DNA of 9,888 nucleotides from an uncultured Bacteroidales bacterium. GTDB taxonomy: Bacteria > Bacteroidota > Bacteroidia > Bacteroidales > Muribaculaceae. The stretch lies in the NCBI GenBank assembly GCA_947177325.1, contig CAMWUH010000055.1, positions 1-9,888 on the forward strand. Reading direction: 5' to 3'. Below the pieces are notes generated by a model that did not search any database, had not been told where the DNA came from, and saw only the letters and a program-made list of their open reading frames with translations. Each line of letters begins with the position of its first letter. Position 1 is the first letter of the stretch. Positions 1 to 7,052 of the stretch are shown in pieces. Made by a program: the position numbers and the translations under genes.

Positions 1-327
1 ATATTGAATGATATTTGACCAGTTGATGCAAATGGCAATCAAGTCATCGTTGATTTGCAAAATGTCGTTAGGGGTGTCTCCGAGCTTGAAGCCGTTGATT
101 TCTCTAAACCACTTGTTGGTCAAAGTAGAGGTCGATGCGTCCCAATAAGATAATTGTCCGTTGTCAGACTGCCAGTTGCCTTCATTGCAGATAATCAGAT
201 TTTCTGATTTCACAACAATTGGAGCAGGCGGCTCGGGTTGTGGTTTATCGGTCGTTGTGTCAGGCTCTTCGCTACATGAGGCCAAGGTAGCGATTGCAGC
301 CATTGAGATTAACAAAAATTTATTCAT
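1..327 (-). CDS. YncE/BtuG-like surface lipoprotein, partial (N-terminal 109 residues)
   Basis: The 5' end of a gene that runs off the left edge. The product begins with a lipoprotein signal peptide: a short K-containing start, a hydrophobic stretch, then the lipobox LASC with Cys18 as the expected lipidated residue, followed by acidic and Pro/Thr-rich linker sequence. After the linker, a segment beginning LIICNEGNW and containing LGDTPNDI resembles the first blades of YncE/DUF5074-type beta-propellers. Its ATG overlaps the TGA of the upstream receptor gene (ATGA), so the two are probably translationally coupled. In Bacteroides, BtuG is a surface beta-propeller lipoprotein that binds cobalamin and sits on BtuB. 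The riboswitch, receptor and lipoprotein order here makes a BtuG-like role likely. This is inference from context plus a partial sequence. The rest of the propeller is outside the window. Confidence 0.85.
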   Translation of the reverse strand, partial: MNKFLLISMAAIATLASCSEEPDTTTDKPQPEPPAPIVVKSENLIICNEGNWQSDNGQLSYWDASTSTLTNKWFREINGFKLGDTPNDILQINDDLIAICINWSNIIQY

Positions 328-2288
328 TGCAGATTGATTTTAATTGTTGCAGCAAAGCGTCGGCCGGGCATTGGCCAACGTTGTATCAGTTCGTAGCGTA
401 TGTCAAACAAATCCTGACATTCAACTTCAAGATTGATCAGGCGATGACGCCAGCCAATCTTAATGTCGGTGCAGTTGTAAGGCGAAAGAGGAGGCTCGAT
501 GGAGTTCTCGGCCGTCCAATATCTTTTATCGACAAAAATATGTGACAGAGATCCGTAGAATTCTCCGAGATGAAGCGAATAAACTCCCGTCAGCGACCAT
601 CTTGGGGAGTAGGCTATAAAATCACGGTAAGCGTCATCCGACGGGTCGGTCATGTTTCTGTCGTCTTGAAAAGTCGCTGTAACGAGAAGGGAGCTGTGGG
701 GAAGATGAAGTGTGGCCGACAGATCTATTCCAAGACATCTTGTCAGGCCATAGTTGAGCATTGTCCACTGATATGATCCTTTGAGCGGTAGACAAACGAT
801 GCGGTCGATAATGCGATTGTAGTAAGCATCGCAATTAAGGTCAATATAATTGGTTGTCCAGGTCAGACCGAGATTGAGCTGTCGGGTAAATTCAGGCCGC
901 AGATTGCGGTTGCCGACGAGTGTATAATAAAGATCGTTGAGAGTCGGGGCTCTGAACACTGATTTATAGAATGTACGAAGCGAAAGATTTTGCGATAAAC
1001 GATATGCTCCCATTGCCGTCCAGGTAAATCGTCGGAGGGGGTTGGTGTTTCCGCGAGTATGATCGGTGACGGAAGTATAAAGCGCATTTGCTGTCAGCGA
1101 CAGATTTTTGTGTGAGTAGTAAGCAGCTAAAGAGGCTTTGGTATCGATACGATAGACGTAGCTGTAGTTCCTGACATCAGTCACTAAATCGGCCCAACGG
1201 AAATCGACCGAAGCCGACAGCCCGAAGTCACGGTAACGGTAAGCTGCCGTAGCTGCTGAATAAATATCTTGCTGCCGATAGCGGTTGTTGGCGTGAACGG
1301 CAATATTTTCAGGATAGTCTGAGCGATAGTGGAGATAGTCATTGGCGTATTTAACCATCCCCTTTATAGAAAAGCCTTTAATGTCGGTCGCATAGGTGAT
1401 CTGAGTGAAGAAATTACTGTCCCATTCACGTCCGACATCGGTATAGAGATCGGAAAGTCGACGTACTATTCCACCGGGCAATCCACGACGGGAATTGAAG
1501 TAGTAGGAATGAAGTCGGAAACCGCGATAAAATCCGCAACCTTCCACTCTAAACATAGTAATGTCGGAATTACGTCGGGTGCCGGTCGTATCTTCGTATT
1601 CAGTGTGATAACTGAATGGATAGTTACCTTTAGAGCGAGTGAAGTTGGCATCGATAAAGGCATGATTTTTCCACGACAGGTTAACGTCGGCTTTGTGAGA
1701 ACTGAATGAGCCGTAGGTATAAGACGCCGAGAGAGATGATCGCTCTGGGCGACGGGTGCGCAGATAGACTGTTGACGCTGAGGCATATTCACTCGCCGTC
1801 ATAAGCATCTCCGTCTTGTTGCCGTTGTAGAGCGACACGCTTTCCAAAGTGGACAGAGAGAATTTGCCCAGGTCGACCGTGCCATTCTGAACGTTGGTTA
1901 TCCTCACTCCGTCAAGGTACACTCCGACATGCTGCGAGCCCAATGACCTGACATTTATTGTTTTTTGGCCACCGAGACCGCCGTAGTCCTTAATCTGTAC
2001 TCCCGCCATATACTTCAGTGCATCGGCAACGTTATTGGACGGAAGAGTCTCAATCTGAGACGGTCCGATTGTCTGGTTGGAAGTAAATGGAGCCACGGCC
2101 GTTACGATAACTTCGGTTAGAGCGACTGTGTCGCCGGGATGTCGATTCAGCAGTGAGTCGGTCAGAGTTTCAACAGGTATATAAGAATTATGACCGGCGG
2201 CATGGTAGCCGACAGTCATCAGCAGCAATATGAATACGTGTAGACGTAAAACAGGCCGACAAGCCTTTGAAACTGACTGACTGATCAT
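324..2288 (-). CDS. btuB: BtuB-type TonB-dependent outer-membrane receptor for cobalamin
   Basis: Outer-membrane, TonB-energised transporter, most likely for vitamin B12 or related corrinoids. The start at 2288 gives about 654 residues and a credible signal peptide: a basic region, then a hydrophobic core around FILLLMTVGY, cut near YHAAG. An in-frame ATG at 2348 would add 20 residues but abuts the riboswitch B12 box and gives a poor signal peptide. A TonB-box-like TEVIVTA precedes a plug domain with IETLPSNNVADALKYMAGVQI, INVRSLGS and VGVYLDGVRI. The remainder is beta-strand rich with alternating aromatic residues and ends in a typical terminal strand (RRFAATIKINLQ). There is no carboxypeptidase-like N-terminal extension, so it is BtuB/FepA-like rather than SusC-like. 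The cobalamin riboswitch upstream and YncE-like lipoprotein downstream support the substrate call. Expression should fall when cobalamin is abundant. Confidence 0.9.
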   Translation of the reverse strand: MISQSVSKACRPVLRLHVFILLLMTVGYHAAGHNSYIPVETLTDSLLNRHPGDTVALTEVIVTAVAPFTSNQTIGPSQIETLPSNNVADALKYMAGVQIKDYGGLGGQKTINVRSLGSQHVGVYLDGVRITNVQNGTVDLGKFSLSTLESVSLYNGNKTEMLMTASEYASASTVYLRTRRPERSSLSASYTYGSFSSHKADVNLSWKNHAFIDANFTRSKGNYPFSYHTEYEDTTGTRRNSDITMFRVEGCGFYRGFRLHSYYFNSRRGLPGGIVRRLSDLYTDVGREWDSNFFTQITYATDIKGFSIKGMVKYANDYLHYRSDYPENIAVHANNRYRQQDIYSAATAAYRYRDFGLSASVDFRWADLVTDVRNYSYVYRIDTKASLAAYYSHKNLSLTANALYTSVTDHTRGNTNPLRRFTWTAMGAYRLSQNLSLRTFYKSVFRAPTLNDLYYTLVGNRNLRPEFTRQLNLGLTWTTNYIDLNCDAYYNRIIDRIVCLPLKGSYQWTMLNYGLTRCLGIDLSATLHLPHSSLLVTATFQDDRNMTDPSDDAYRDFIAYSPRWSLTGVYSLHLGEFYGSLSHIFVDKRYWTAENSIEPPLSPYNCTDIKIGWRHRLINLEVECQDLFDIRYELIQRWPMPGRRFAATIKINLQ

Positions 2289-2303
2289 AATCCCGTGATC
2301 AAT
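2280..2303 (-). promoter_or_regulatory. Hairpin overlapping the probable btuB start codon
   Basis: On the minus strand two copies of TGATCA, itself a palindrome, flank the loop CGGGATTA. With one G-U and one A-U pair outside, they form an 8-bp stem. The ATG at 2288 straddles loop and 3' arm, with its T and G inside the stem. The hairpin lies about 45-60 nt downstream of the riboswitch B12 box, where an expression platform would be. It could occlude translation initiation. Pairing is read directly from sequence; the regulatory role is inferred. Confidence 0.35.
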
Positions 2304-2349
2304 TTGAGACAGCCGCCAAACAAAAACGGTCAGCCTCTGATTAAACATG

Positions 2350-2572
2350 GCAGTCGGCAGGTCTTCTGACTTGTCTGTTCAACATCGCCAACCTTCCCGG
2401 TCGTGCAACCTTAAGACTCTCATCTTCGAGCCGGAGTTGCTTACCAGTGGTCAAGAGATTTGACTCTTGCCGGCGATGCCGTAATCAAGACTTACAGCAT
2501 CGGGTAATGTCGCAGATTTTCACTGCGTTCCCTCTTAGCATCGGTAGGCAATTAGCCTAAACGATGAACCGA
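2350..2572 (-). ncRNA. Cobalamin (vitamin B12) riboswitch
   Basis: The leader of btuB, read on the minus strand, carries the hallmarks of the cobalamin aptamer. Near the 5' end is an AGAGGGAACGCAGTGAAAATC segment in two adjoining parts (about 2516-2536), matching the conserved GGGAA and GTGAAAATC core. At the 3' end, about 2351-2371, is a B12 box AGTCAGAAGACCTGCC, which differs from the classical AGYCAGGAGACCTGCC at one position. Paired arms lie between them, for example GATGC near 2489-2505 and GGCAAG around 2467-2473. Cobalamin binding in this class represses downstream transporter genes, here the receptor and the coupled lipoprotein. Ends are approximate because the aptamer edges were placed by eye. 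Confidence 0.93.
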
Positions 2573-2580
2573 AAGCGCTG

Positions 2581-2612
2581 CAAAGTTACTAAAAAAAGAA
2601 ATAGAAAACAAG
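2581..2612 (-). promoter_or_regulatory. Bacteroidetes-type promoter of the riboswitch-btuB transcript
   Basis: The -7 element TAACTTTG (2581-2588) fits TAnnTTTG exactly. A CTTG/TTG -33 element lies about 20 bp upstream (2609-2612). The predicted transcription start, near 2575, falls at the 5' edge of the riboswitch, which supports both calls. It also separates this unit from the operon ending at 2655. Confidence 0.75.
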
Positions 2613-2633
2613 AACTGAGATGTTAAAAGTTAC

Positions 2634-2649
2634 ATTCCATAATTCCATA
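2634..2649. repeat. 8-bp tandem duplication ATTCCATA x2
   Basis: Two adjacent perfect copies of ATTCCATA lie between the end of the EVE-like gene and the btuB promoter. This is a short, probably incidental slippage repeat in AT-rich spacer. No hairpin terminator for the upstream operon is visible here. Confidence 0.6.
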
Positions 2650-2654
2650 ATTTG

Positions 2655-3428
2655 CTATCCTTTGGGTCTAACAGTGAGTGTATTGGAGAGCAGATCGAGG
2701 TCGGCTCCGTCGATGCGCAGATTTATATATGTGTCTACGATGTTGAGGCGCAGGCCGTAAATTTCATGGTCGAAGCGTTGATATTGCCAGTTTGCGCGCT
2801 GTATGCCATGAGCAGTGAGGATTAGGGATCGACCCTCGGTCGGATTATCGAGTGTGATTGTGATGAGATCGTCAAGTTGATTGAAGCTTAGAGCTGAAAT
2901 TGTGCCCCCAATTAAAGAGGGGAGTAGGGCAACAAGCAGGTCGGCTCCGTCGATGCGCTGCAATGCTCTGTGGCTTAGACCTTCGGGTGACTCTTCGTGA
3001 TCAGATTGATACTCGGCAGCCTCGTCAAAGGCACGCATAACATAGCCGATTTCGTTGTCATGGAGCAGCTTGGGATAGGGCGAAGGCTTGAACTCTGTGT
3101 GGTAGTAGAGCGAGCCGCGTTGCAGTGGCTTGAAGGGAATTGGGGCTACCTGCAGCACTCTCAATCTCAACCAGGGAATACGAGAAAAAGTTTGCGGCCA
3201 TTTGCGCAGGTCATTTCGTGGGTCAGCTTCGCTAAACGGCAGATCGTTTCGCTCTATCTCAAGCTTCGCTATCAGCTGACTGACCGGATTTGACTGATAG
3301 AAAAACACCTGATCGCCGTTCTCAAATTTAAAGTGGGAGAACGATGGCCAGTCGAGAGTTTCGCCCGGCACGAGTGCTTCGGCCATCTTGAAATGGGCCG
3401 GTTTAGTTGTGAATACCCAGTAGCGCAT
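2655..3428 (-). CDS. EVE-like (PUA-superfamily) domain protein with unknown C-terminal half
   Basis: A 257-residue cytoplasmic protein without signal peptide or membrane segment. The N-terminus (MRYWVFTTKP, then W27, then GDQVFFYQ around 38-45) follows the EVE pattern: a YW start, a W about 20-25 residues on, and a GD-(V)-x-(F/Y)-Y strand. EVE domains are PUA-fold modules thought to read modified bases in nucleic acids, often fused to or near nucleases. Residues from about 90 onward match nothing I recognise. They contain the segment RIDGADL twice (158-164 and 238-244), encoded by an identical 21-bp sequence. The ATG at 3428 puts the YW motif at residues 3-4, as is usual for the family. It is the last gene of the operon-like run, 51 bp after the acyltransferase. 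The EVE assignment comes from motif resemblance only and could be wrong. Confidence 0.6.
   Translation of the reverse strand: MRYWVFTTKPAHFKMAEALVPGETLDWPSFSHFKFENGDQVFFYQSNPVSQLIAKLEIERNDLPFSEADPRNDLRKWPQTFSRIPWLRLRVLQVAPIPFKPLQRGSLYYHTEFKPSPYPKLLHDNEIGYVMRAFDEAAEYQSDHEESPEGLSHRALQRIDGADLLVALLPSLIGGTISALSFNQLDDLITITLDNPTEGRSLILTAHGIQRANWQYQRFDHEIYGLRLNIVDTYINLRIDGADLDLLSNTLTVRPKG
2698..2958. repeat. 21-bp perfect direct repeat inside the EVE-like gene (2698-2718 and 2938-2958)
   Basis: The block AGGTCGGCTCCGTCGATGCG plus one C occurs at both positions, exactly 240 bp (80 codons) apart and in the same reading frame. It encodes RIDGADL each time. Flanking codons differ, so this is a short conserved or converted patch rather than duplication of a whole domain. 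Confidence 0.95.
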
Positions 3429-3479
3429 AGATAAATCTTGTTTTGTTACTACAACGCTTCCGGCTATCCTAAAGTTGCT

Positions 3480-4514
3480 TTATTTACCGATTAGCGACCG
3501 GAAATAGCGGTAAATTATCCATGAAATCGGATATACCGTTATCGCGAACGCCGCTATCGTAAACGCCACCCCCGGCCACCCTTTGGTTATAGTCTCCTCA
3601 TTGATCCCGAATCCGAGATAAAACGTTGCCTTTATGATAATAAAAACCAGAATATGGAGTCCGCAAATCAGAAGCGTGATGTCCGAAATATACCGTATGA
3701 TGCTGTTGCTGCCAATAGCTTGAGCAAGATAGCGCATCAGCGCTATGGCCGCAAGCGAGCCACTCATTGATGATAAGAAAAAGAGCGGGTAGCTCCCGAA
3801 TCGGCATAATCGGAAACTGACATATTCGTTGTAGTGGGCCGTCAGCGCAAACACGATTATATATATTAACGTGGCCGGAAGGCTGAAAACATAGCGGCTT
3901 ATTCGCTCCTTCTTGTCGCCCCTCCGATAGGCATGGCCTAAAGCATAGAAGGGGAGTGCTGTTATTATCTGCCCTACCGACAGAGGAATGTCGCTCATTC
4001 TCGTCGGAATCGCATAAAACATCGCTGCCGACACGCCGAGTGCCACTGCTGCTACCGTTAGTGTTGACCACATTTTCCTCCCTAACGGATAAAACACCAG
4101 TTCTACGCCATACAGGCAAAACAGTGCCCACAACGGTATGTCATGAATCAACCGCGGCGACCTCGCTAACCCAATTGCTTTACTCAGGCTCCATGCATCC
4201 GAATCAGTCGAATATACTTCCGGGTACCACTTTTGCATTATCACCCAGACGCCAAGCATCAACACATTCAGAAAAAGATAGGGAATCAGAATCTGACGGG
4301 TACGTTTCCATGCAAACGGCTTGAACCGTGGATTGCGGTTATAGTCAAACAAATAACCGGAGATCATGAAAAACATCGGCATTATCATCGCGCTCAATGT
4401 TTTCGAAATCCCCTCGGTTATGTGCACGTGGATTATCACAACCATAAGCATAGCAAGCGACTTGGCGTAGTCAACCCAAGGCAAGCGTCCTTCTATTGTC
4501 GGCGGAGCAATCAT
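3480..4514 (-). CDS. Acyltransferase-3 family integral membrane protein
   Basis: A 344-residue inner-membrane protein with about ten hydrophobic segments. The N-terminus has the family signature: R10, then WVDYAKSLAMLMVVIIHVH with His29 and His31 in the first helix, followed by MFFMISGYLF (47-56) and the basic loop and helix RQILIPYLF. Members of this family (COG1835/COG3594 type) move acyl groups, usually acetyl, across the membrane onto surface sugars such as O-antigen, capsule, exopolysaccharide or peptidoglycan. The substrate cannot be told from this sequence. Length is normal for a single-domain member with no SGNH extension. It starts 24 bp after the pgeF stop and is probably cotranscribed. 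No glycosyltransferase cluster is nearby, so it looks like an orphan modifying enzyme. Confidence 0.88.
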   Translation of the reverse strand: MIAPPTIEGRLPWVDYAKSLAMLMVVIIHVHITEGISKTLSAMIMPMFFMISGYLFDYNRNPRFKPFAWKRTRQILIPYLFLNVLMLGVWVIMQKWYPEVYSTDSDAWSLSKAIGLARSPRLIHDIPLWALFCLYGVELVFYPLGRKMWSTLTVAAVALGVSAAMFYAIPTRMSDIPLSVGQIITALPFYALGHAYRRGDKKERISRYVFSLPATLIYIIVFALTAHYNEYVSFRLCRFGSYPLFFLSSMSGSLAAIALMRYLAQAIGSNSIIRYISDITLLICGLHILVFIIIKATFYLGFGINEETITKGWPGVAFTIAAFAITVYPISWIIYRYFRSLIGK

Positions 4515-4538
4515 TGTTGAATATAAAATAATAAGATA

Positions 4539-5270
4539 TTAGTCGCAAAGGCTTATGGCGGTTAAGTTGCGTGCCGGGGCGCCATGGCTCCGGCGATGAC
4601 TGAAATATAGTGGCTTGCCGTCGGCGTCGACACTCGCAAAAGTGCAACCTACGTGCTTCGCTATATTATCTCCCCTGACTCCTCGTCTCGTAAATCTGAT
4701 TGTATTTACCTGTTGAAGGTCTATGTGGGGTTTTCCGTTTTTTTCATCGAGGTAATAAACGCAGTCACCGAATCCGGCTTCAGCAAATTTCTGAGCCAGG
4801 TCAAAATCTACCTCATAGCTCTCTCGGCTGATTGACGGCCCGAACGCCACTTTCATTTGCTTCGGGTCTGCTCCCATTTCAGCGAGTTTGTCAACCACGT
4901 TGTCTATAATGCCGTTGAGCGTTCCCCGCCATCCTGCGTGAATGGCTGCCACCGCTCTTATGTCGGGCGCATAGACAACCATCGGCACACAGTCTGCTGT
5001 CAGCACCCCGATAACCAGTCCCGGCACACGAGTGATTACTGCGTCGGTGTCATCAGGTCTGCCTCCCGGCTCCGTCACCACGGCCACATTTGTTGAATGG
5101 GTTTGAACAGGCAAAACACCGCCTCTCTTTGCCATCAAGTCTACCGCCTGAAGCTCTTCCTCACTTCCGGGCGCCCACACGGCTGCCGCGCAGCCGGCCT
5201 CATCGCCCATCAGCAATTCTATGGCCTTATCTCTTTGGTCAAACGGGTTCATTTTCAGCTGGCGTGTCAA
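4539..5270 (-). CDS. pgeF: PgeF / laccase-domain (YfiH-type) purine nucleoside enzyme, divergent N-terminus
   Basis: The cytoplasmic YfiH/DUF152 fold. Visible motifs are VQTHSTNV (His58), TADCVP (Cys93), HAGWRG (His111), FGPSIS (143-148) and a C-terminal YFSHRR. His58, Cys93 and His111 match the conserved His-Cys-His metal/active-site triad. Family members cleave or deaminate purine nucleosides; in E. coli the protein also prevents L-Ser misincorporation into peptidoglycan precursors. Total length (243) is normal, but the usual TR-x-GGVS...NLG block before the first His is not recognisable. Residues 1-54 are instead acidic and unusual, and the first His comes about 10 residues earlier than in E. 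coli. The first ATG overlaps the upstream DUF2130 gene by 32 bp; Met7 (5252) would overlap by 14 bp and is also plausible. Translational coupling is likely. Confidence 0.88.
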   Translation of the reverse strand: MTRQLKMNPFDQRDKAIELLMGDEAGCAAAVWAPGSEEELQAVDLMAKRGGVLPVQTHSTNVAVVTEPGGRPDDTDAVITRVPGLVIGVLTADCVPMVVYAPDIRAVAAIHAGWRGTLNGIIDNVVDKLAEMGADPKQMKVAFGPSISRESYEVDFDLAQKFAEAGFGDCVYYLDEKNGKPHIDLQQVNTIRFTRRGVRGDNIAKHVGCTFASVDADGKPLYFSHRRSHGAPARNLTAISLCD

Positions 5271-6660
5271 GTTGGTTCAGCTTTCGGGCTTCTTCAAATT
5301 TTTCTTTCATCGTTGGGTTGCCGCGGGTGAGCTTTTTGATGGTGAAATCGTTTTCAGCCGACTCATTGGCTCGCTCAAGTTTTTTTCTGGAAGTGTCAAA
5401 AGCATTCTTGACCTTTTTCAGCTGCTCAACTTGTTTTTCCAGATTGGCGATTACCTTGTCAATTCCGTCAATTGCCTCTTCATGGCGCTTGCCGTGGTCC
5501 TCAAGCAATTTGCCGAATTTTGAAACAAATTCATCCCGTTTTTTCTCAAAGTTGGTAACGTCGATACTCTGAGCCCGAGCTATCTCCAAATCATTACGGA
5601 GCGAGCTGATCAGCGCCATGTTTTTGCGGGCAGTCTGCGAAATCAGAGCAATGATTGAAGTAAACATTTGCGGGCGAACCACATACATTTTTTCATATTG
5701 TGGCGGAGCCGCAACCAATCCGGCATTATATAAATCGCTATCACGCTCAAGCAGCGATACCAACACTGCATACTCGCAATTCTTCTCCTTGCGGTCGTGG
5801 TCCAGTTTGTCAAAGAAGTCACTGTTGCGATGCTTGGTTGCCGTGGCGTCAGCCTCATTTTTCATCTCAAACATGATTGACACAACCTCGTTGCCGTCGT
5901 CGTCATAATCGCGATAAATATAGTCACCCTTCGAGCCTCGGCTGGCATCGTTATCTTTGGTCAGCACGCCCGATGGAAATGCGCCTAATTGTTGCGCTGT
6001 CTTAAACACTGTTTCGCAATGTTGCTCCAGGCTCTCCCCAATCATTTTGGTCGATAGGCGCACCTTCATATCCTTGTAAAACGTTATCTGCTCATCCTTC
6101 TGGCGCACGATCAATGCGTGTTGCTCGTTGATTTCGGCCTCGCGCAGTTTAGCCTGAGTGGCCTGGGTGTTGAGCTCGTTTTCGAGCGTGGTGATTCTCA
6201 ATGCAAGCTTTTGTTGAGTGGCTTCTGCTTCACCTTTAGCTTCGAGCAGGGCAATCTTCTTGCGGCTGTCGGCCTCTGAAAGTTTCGATTTCAGCTCAGC
6301 AATTTCACTCTCGTGGGCTGTGATTGTGCGGTTCAGCTCAGCCTCAACCTTCAGACGCTCGGTCTGAAGCGACGAATCAATCTGCTTTTTCGCATCCTTC
6401 AGGTCATTGTCAAGCCGAGCAATTTGCTGCTTCGACAGTTCAAGCTTATGGTCGCGTGAGTCAATCTCAGCTTTAAATTTCGACTCCTCTTTGAGCCGTT
6501 TGACTTCGTTTTCTGCCTCTAATCGACTGATTTCGCGACTAAGGCGTTGCTGCAGTTCATCCTCAAACGCTGCATCGCGTATTTGTTCGGCTATTGACTG
6601 AAACATTTCGCGGTCAACACGAAACACATGGCCGCAATTCGGGCATTTTAATTCTTTCAC
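5239..6660 (-). CDS. DUF2130 coiled-coil protein with candidate PD-(D/E)XK core
   Basis: A 473-residue soluble protein. The N-terminus CPNCGHVF (6-13) looks like half a zinc ribbon; only one CxxC is present. Residues about 22-195 form a long, highly charged coiled coil. The DUF2130 core follows: FYKDMKVRLSTKMIGESLEQ (194-213), SKGDYIYRDYDDDGNE (243-258), SIMFEMKNE (261-269), a KHRNSDFFDKLDHDR segment and a LVAAPPQYEKMYVVRPQ segment. A second coiled coil (about 370-435) and a charged tail close it. Asp246 with Glu265-Met-Lys267 resembles the D...ExK metal-binding core of PD-(D/E)XK nucleases. No substrate is known to me. The gene lies 14 bp after the DUF486 stop and overlaps pgeF, so it is cotranscribed with them. 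Start at 6660 places the CPNC motif at the N-terminus, as expected for the family. Confidence 0.85.
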   Translation of the reverse strand: MKELKCPNCGHVFRVDREMFQSIAEQIRDAAFEDELQQRLSREISRLEAENEVKRLKEESKFKAEIDSRDHKLELSKQQIARLDNDLKDAKKQIDSSLQTERLKVEAELNRTITAHESEIAELKSKLSEADSRKKIALLEAKGEAEATQQKLALRITTLENELNTQATQAKLREAEINEQHALIVRQKDEQITFYKDMKVRLSTKMIGESLEQHCETVFKTAQQLGAFPSGVLTKDNDASRGSKGDYIYRDYDDDGNEVVSIMFEMKNEADATATKHRNSDFFDKLDHDRKEKNCEYAVLVSLLERDSDLYNAGLVAAPPQYEKMYVVRPQMFTSIIALISQTARKNMALISSLRNDLEIARAQSIDVTNFEKKRDEFVSKFGKLLEDHGKRHEEAIDGIDKVIANLEKQVEQLKKVKNAFDTSRKKLERANESAENDFTIKKLTRGNPTMKEKFEEARKLNQLDTPAENEPV

Positions 6661-6674
6661 AATAAGTTAATGAG

Positions 6675-7052
6675 TTATTTAGAGGGTAAGAAGGCGAAAT
6701 AAACGGCCCCCACGAGGCAAAGAAATGCGGCAACGTGGTTCCAATGAAACTTTTGGCCTGAGAACATAAACATTGCTATAATCGTGAACACCGTCAGCGA
6801 CACAACCTCCTGGATAACCTTCAGTTGTATCAGCGAATATGGCCCTCCGTTTTCCTGAAAGCCTATGCGATTGGCCGGTATCATAAACAGATACTCCAGT
6901 AACGCAATGCCCCACGATATAAGGATTACCACAATCAATGGCCAGTCGCGCGACAATCCGGTTTGCTGCATTTTCAAATGACCATACCATGCGAAGGTCA
7001 TGAACACATTAGAGATTATCAGCAATAAGATAGTAAATAATCCCGGCTTCAT
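6675..7052 (-). CDS. DUF486 / DMT-like small membrane protein (four helices)
   Basis: A 125-residue inner-membrane protein with four predicted transmembrane segments: about 4-22, 39-58, 82-97 and 106-121. The pattern TFAWYGHLK near residue 20, and the segment IALLEYLFMIPANRIGFQENGGPYSLIQLKVIQEVVSL shown here in part as EYLFMIPANRIG and LKVIQE, are characteristic of the DUF486 family. This family is related to the drug/metabolite (EmrE-like) transporter superfamily; its substrate is unknown. The start codon overlaps the stop of the macro-like gene (ATGA), giving probable translational coupling, and the DUF2130 gene starts 14 bp downstream. The full family length is present with no sign of truncation. 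Confidence 0.9.
   Translation of the reverse strand: MKPGLFTILLLIISNVFMTFAWYGHLKMQQTGLSRDWPLIVVILISWGIALLEYLFMIPANRIGFQENGGPYSLIQLKVIQEVVSLTVFTIIAMFMFSGQKFHWNHVAAFLCLVGAVYFAFLPSK

Noticed and set aside
1329..1709. Plus-strand open frame of 126 codons inside btuB
   Set aside because: It is an antisense shadow of a well-supported receptor gene, with no signature of its own.
2286..2348. Upstream ATG at 2348 as the btuB start
   Set aside because: It abuts the B12 box and adds 20 residues ahead of an otherwise normal signal peptide; the ATG at 2288 is preferred, though the earlier one cannot be excluded.
3598..4131. Minus-strand open frame of 177 codons inside the acyltransferase gene
   Set aside because: It is an alternate-frame shadow; the acyltransferase frame has clear family motifs throughout.
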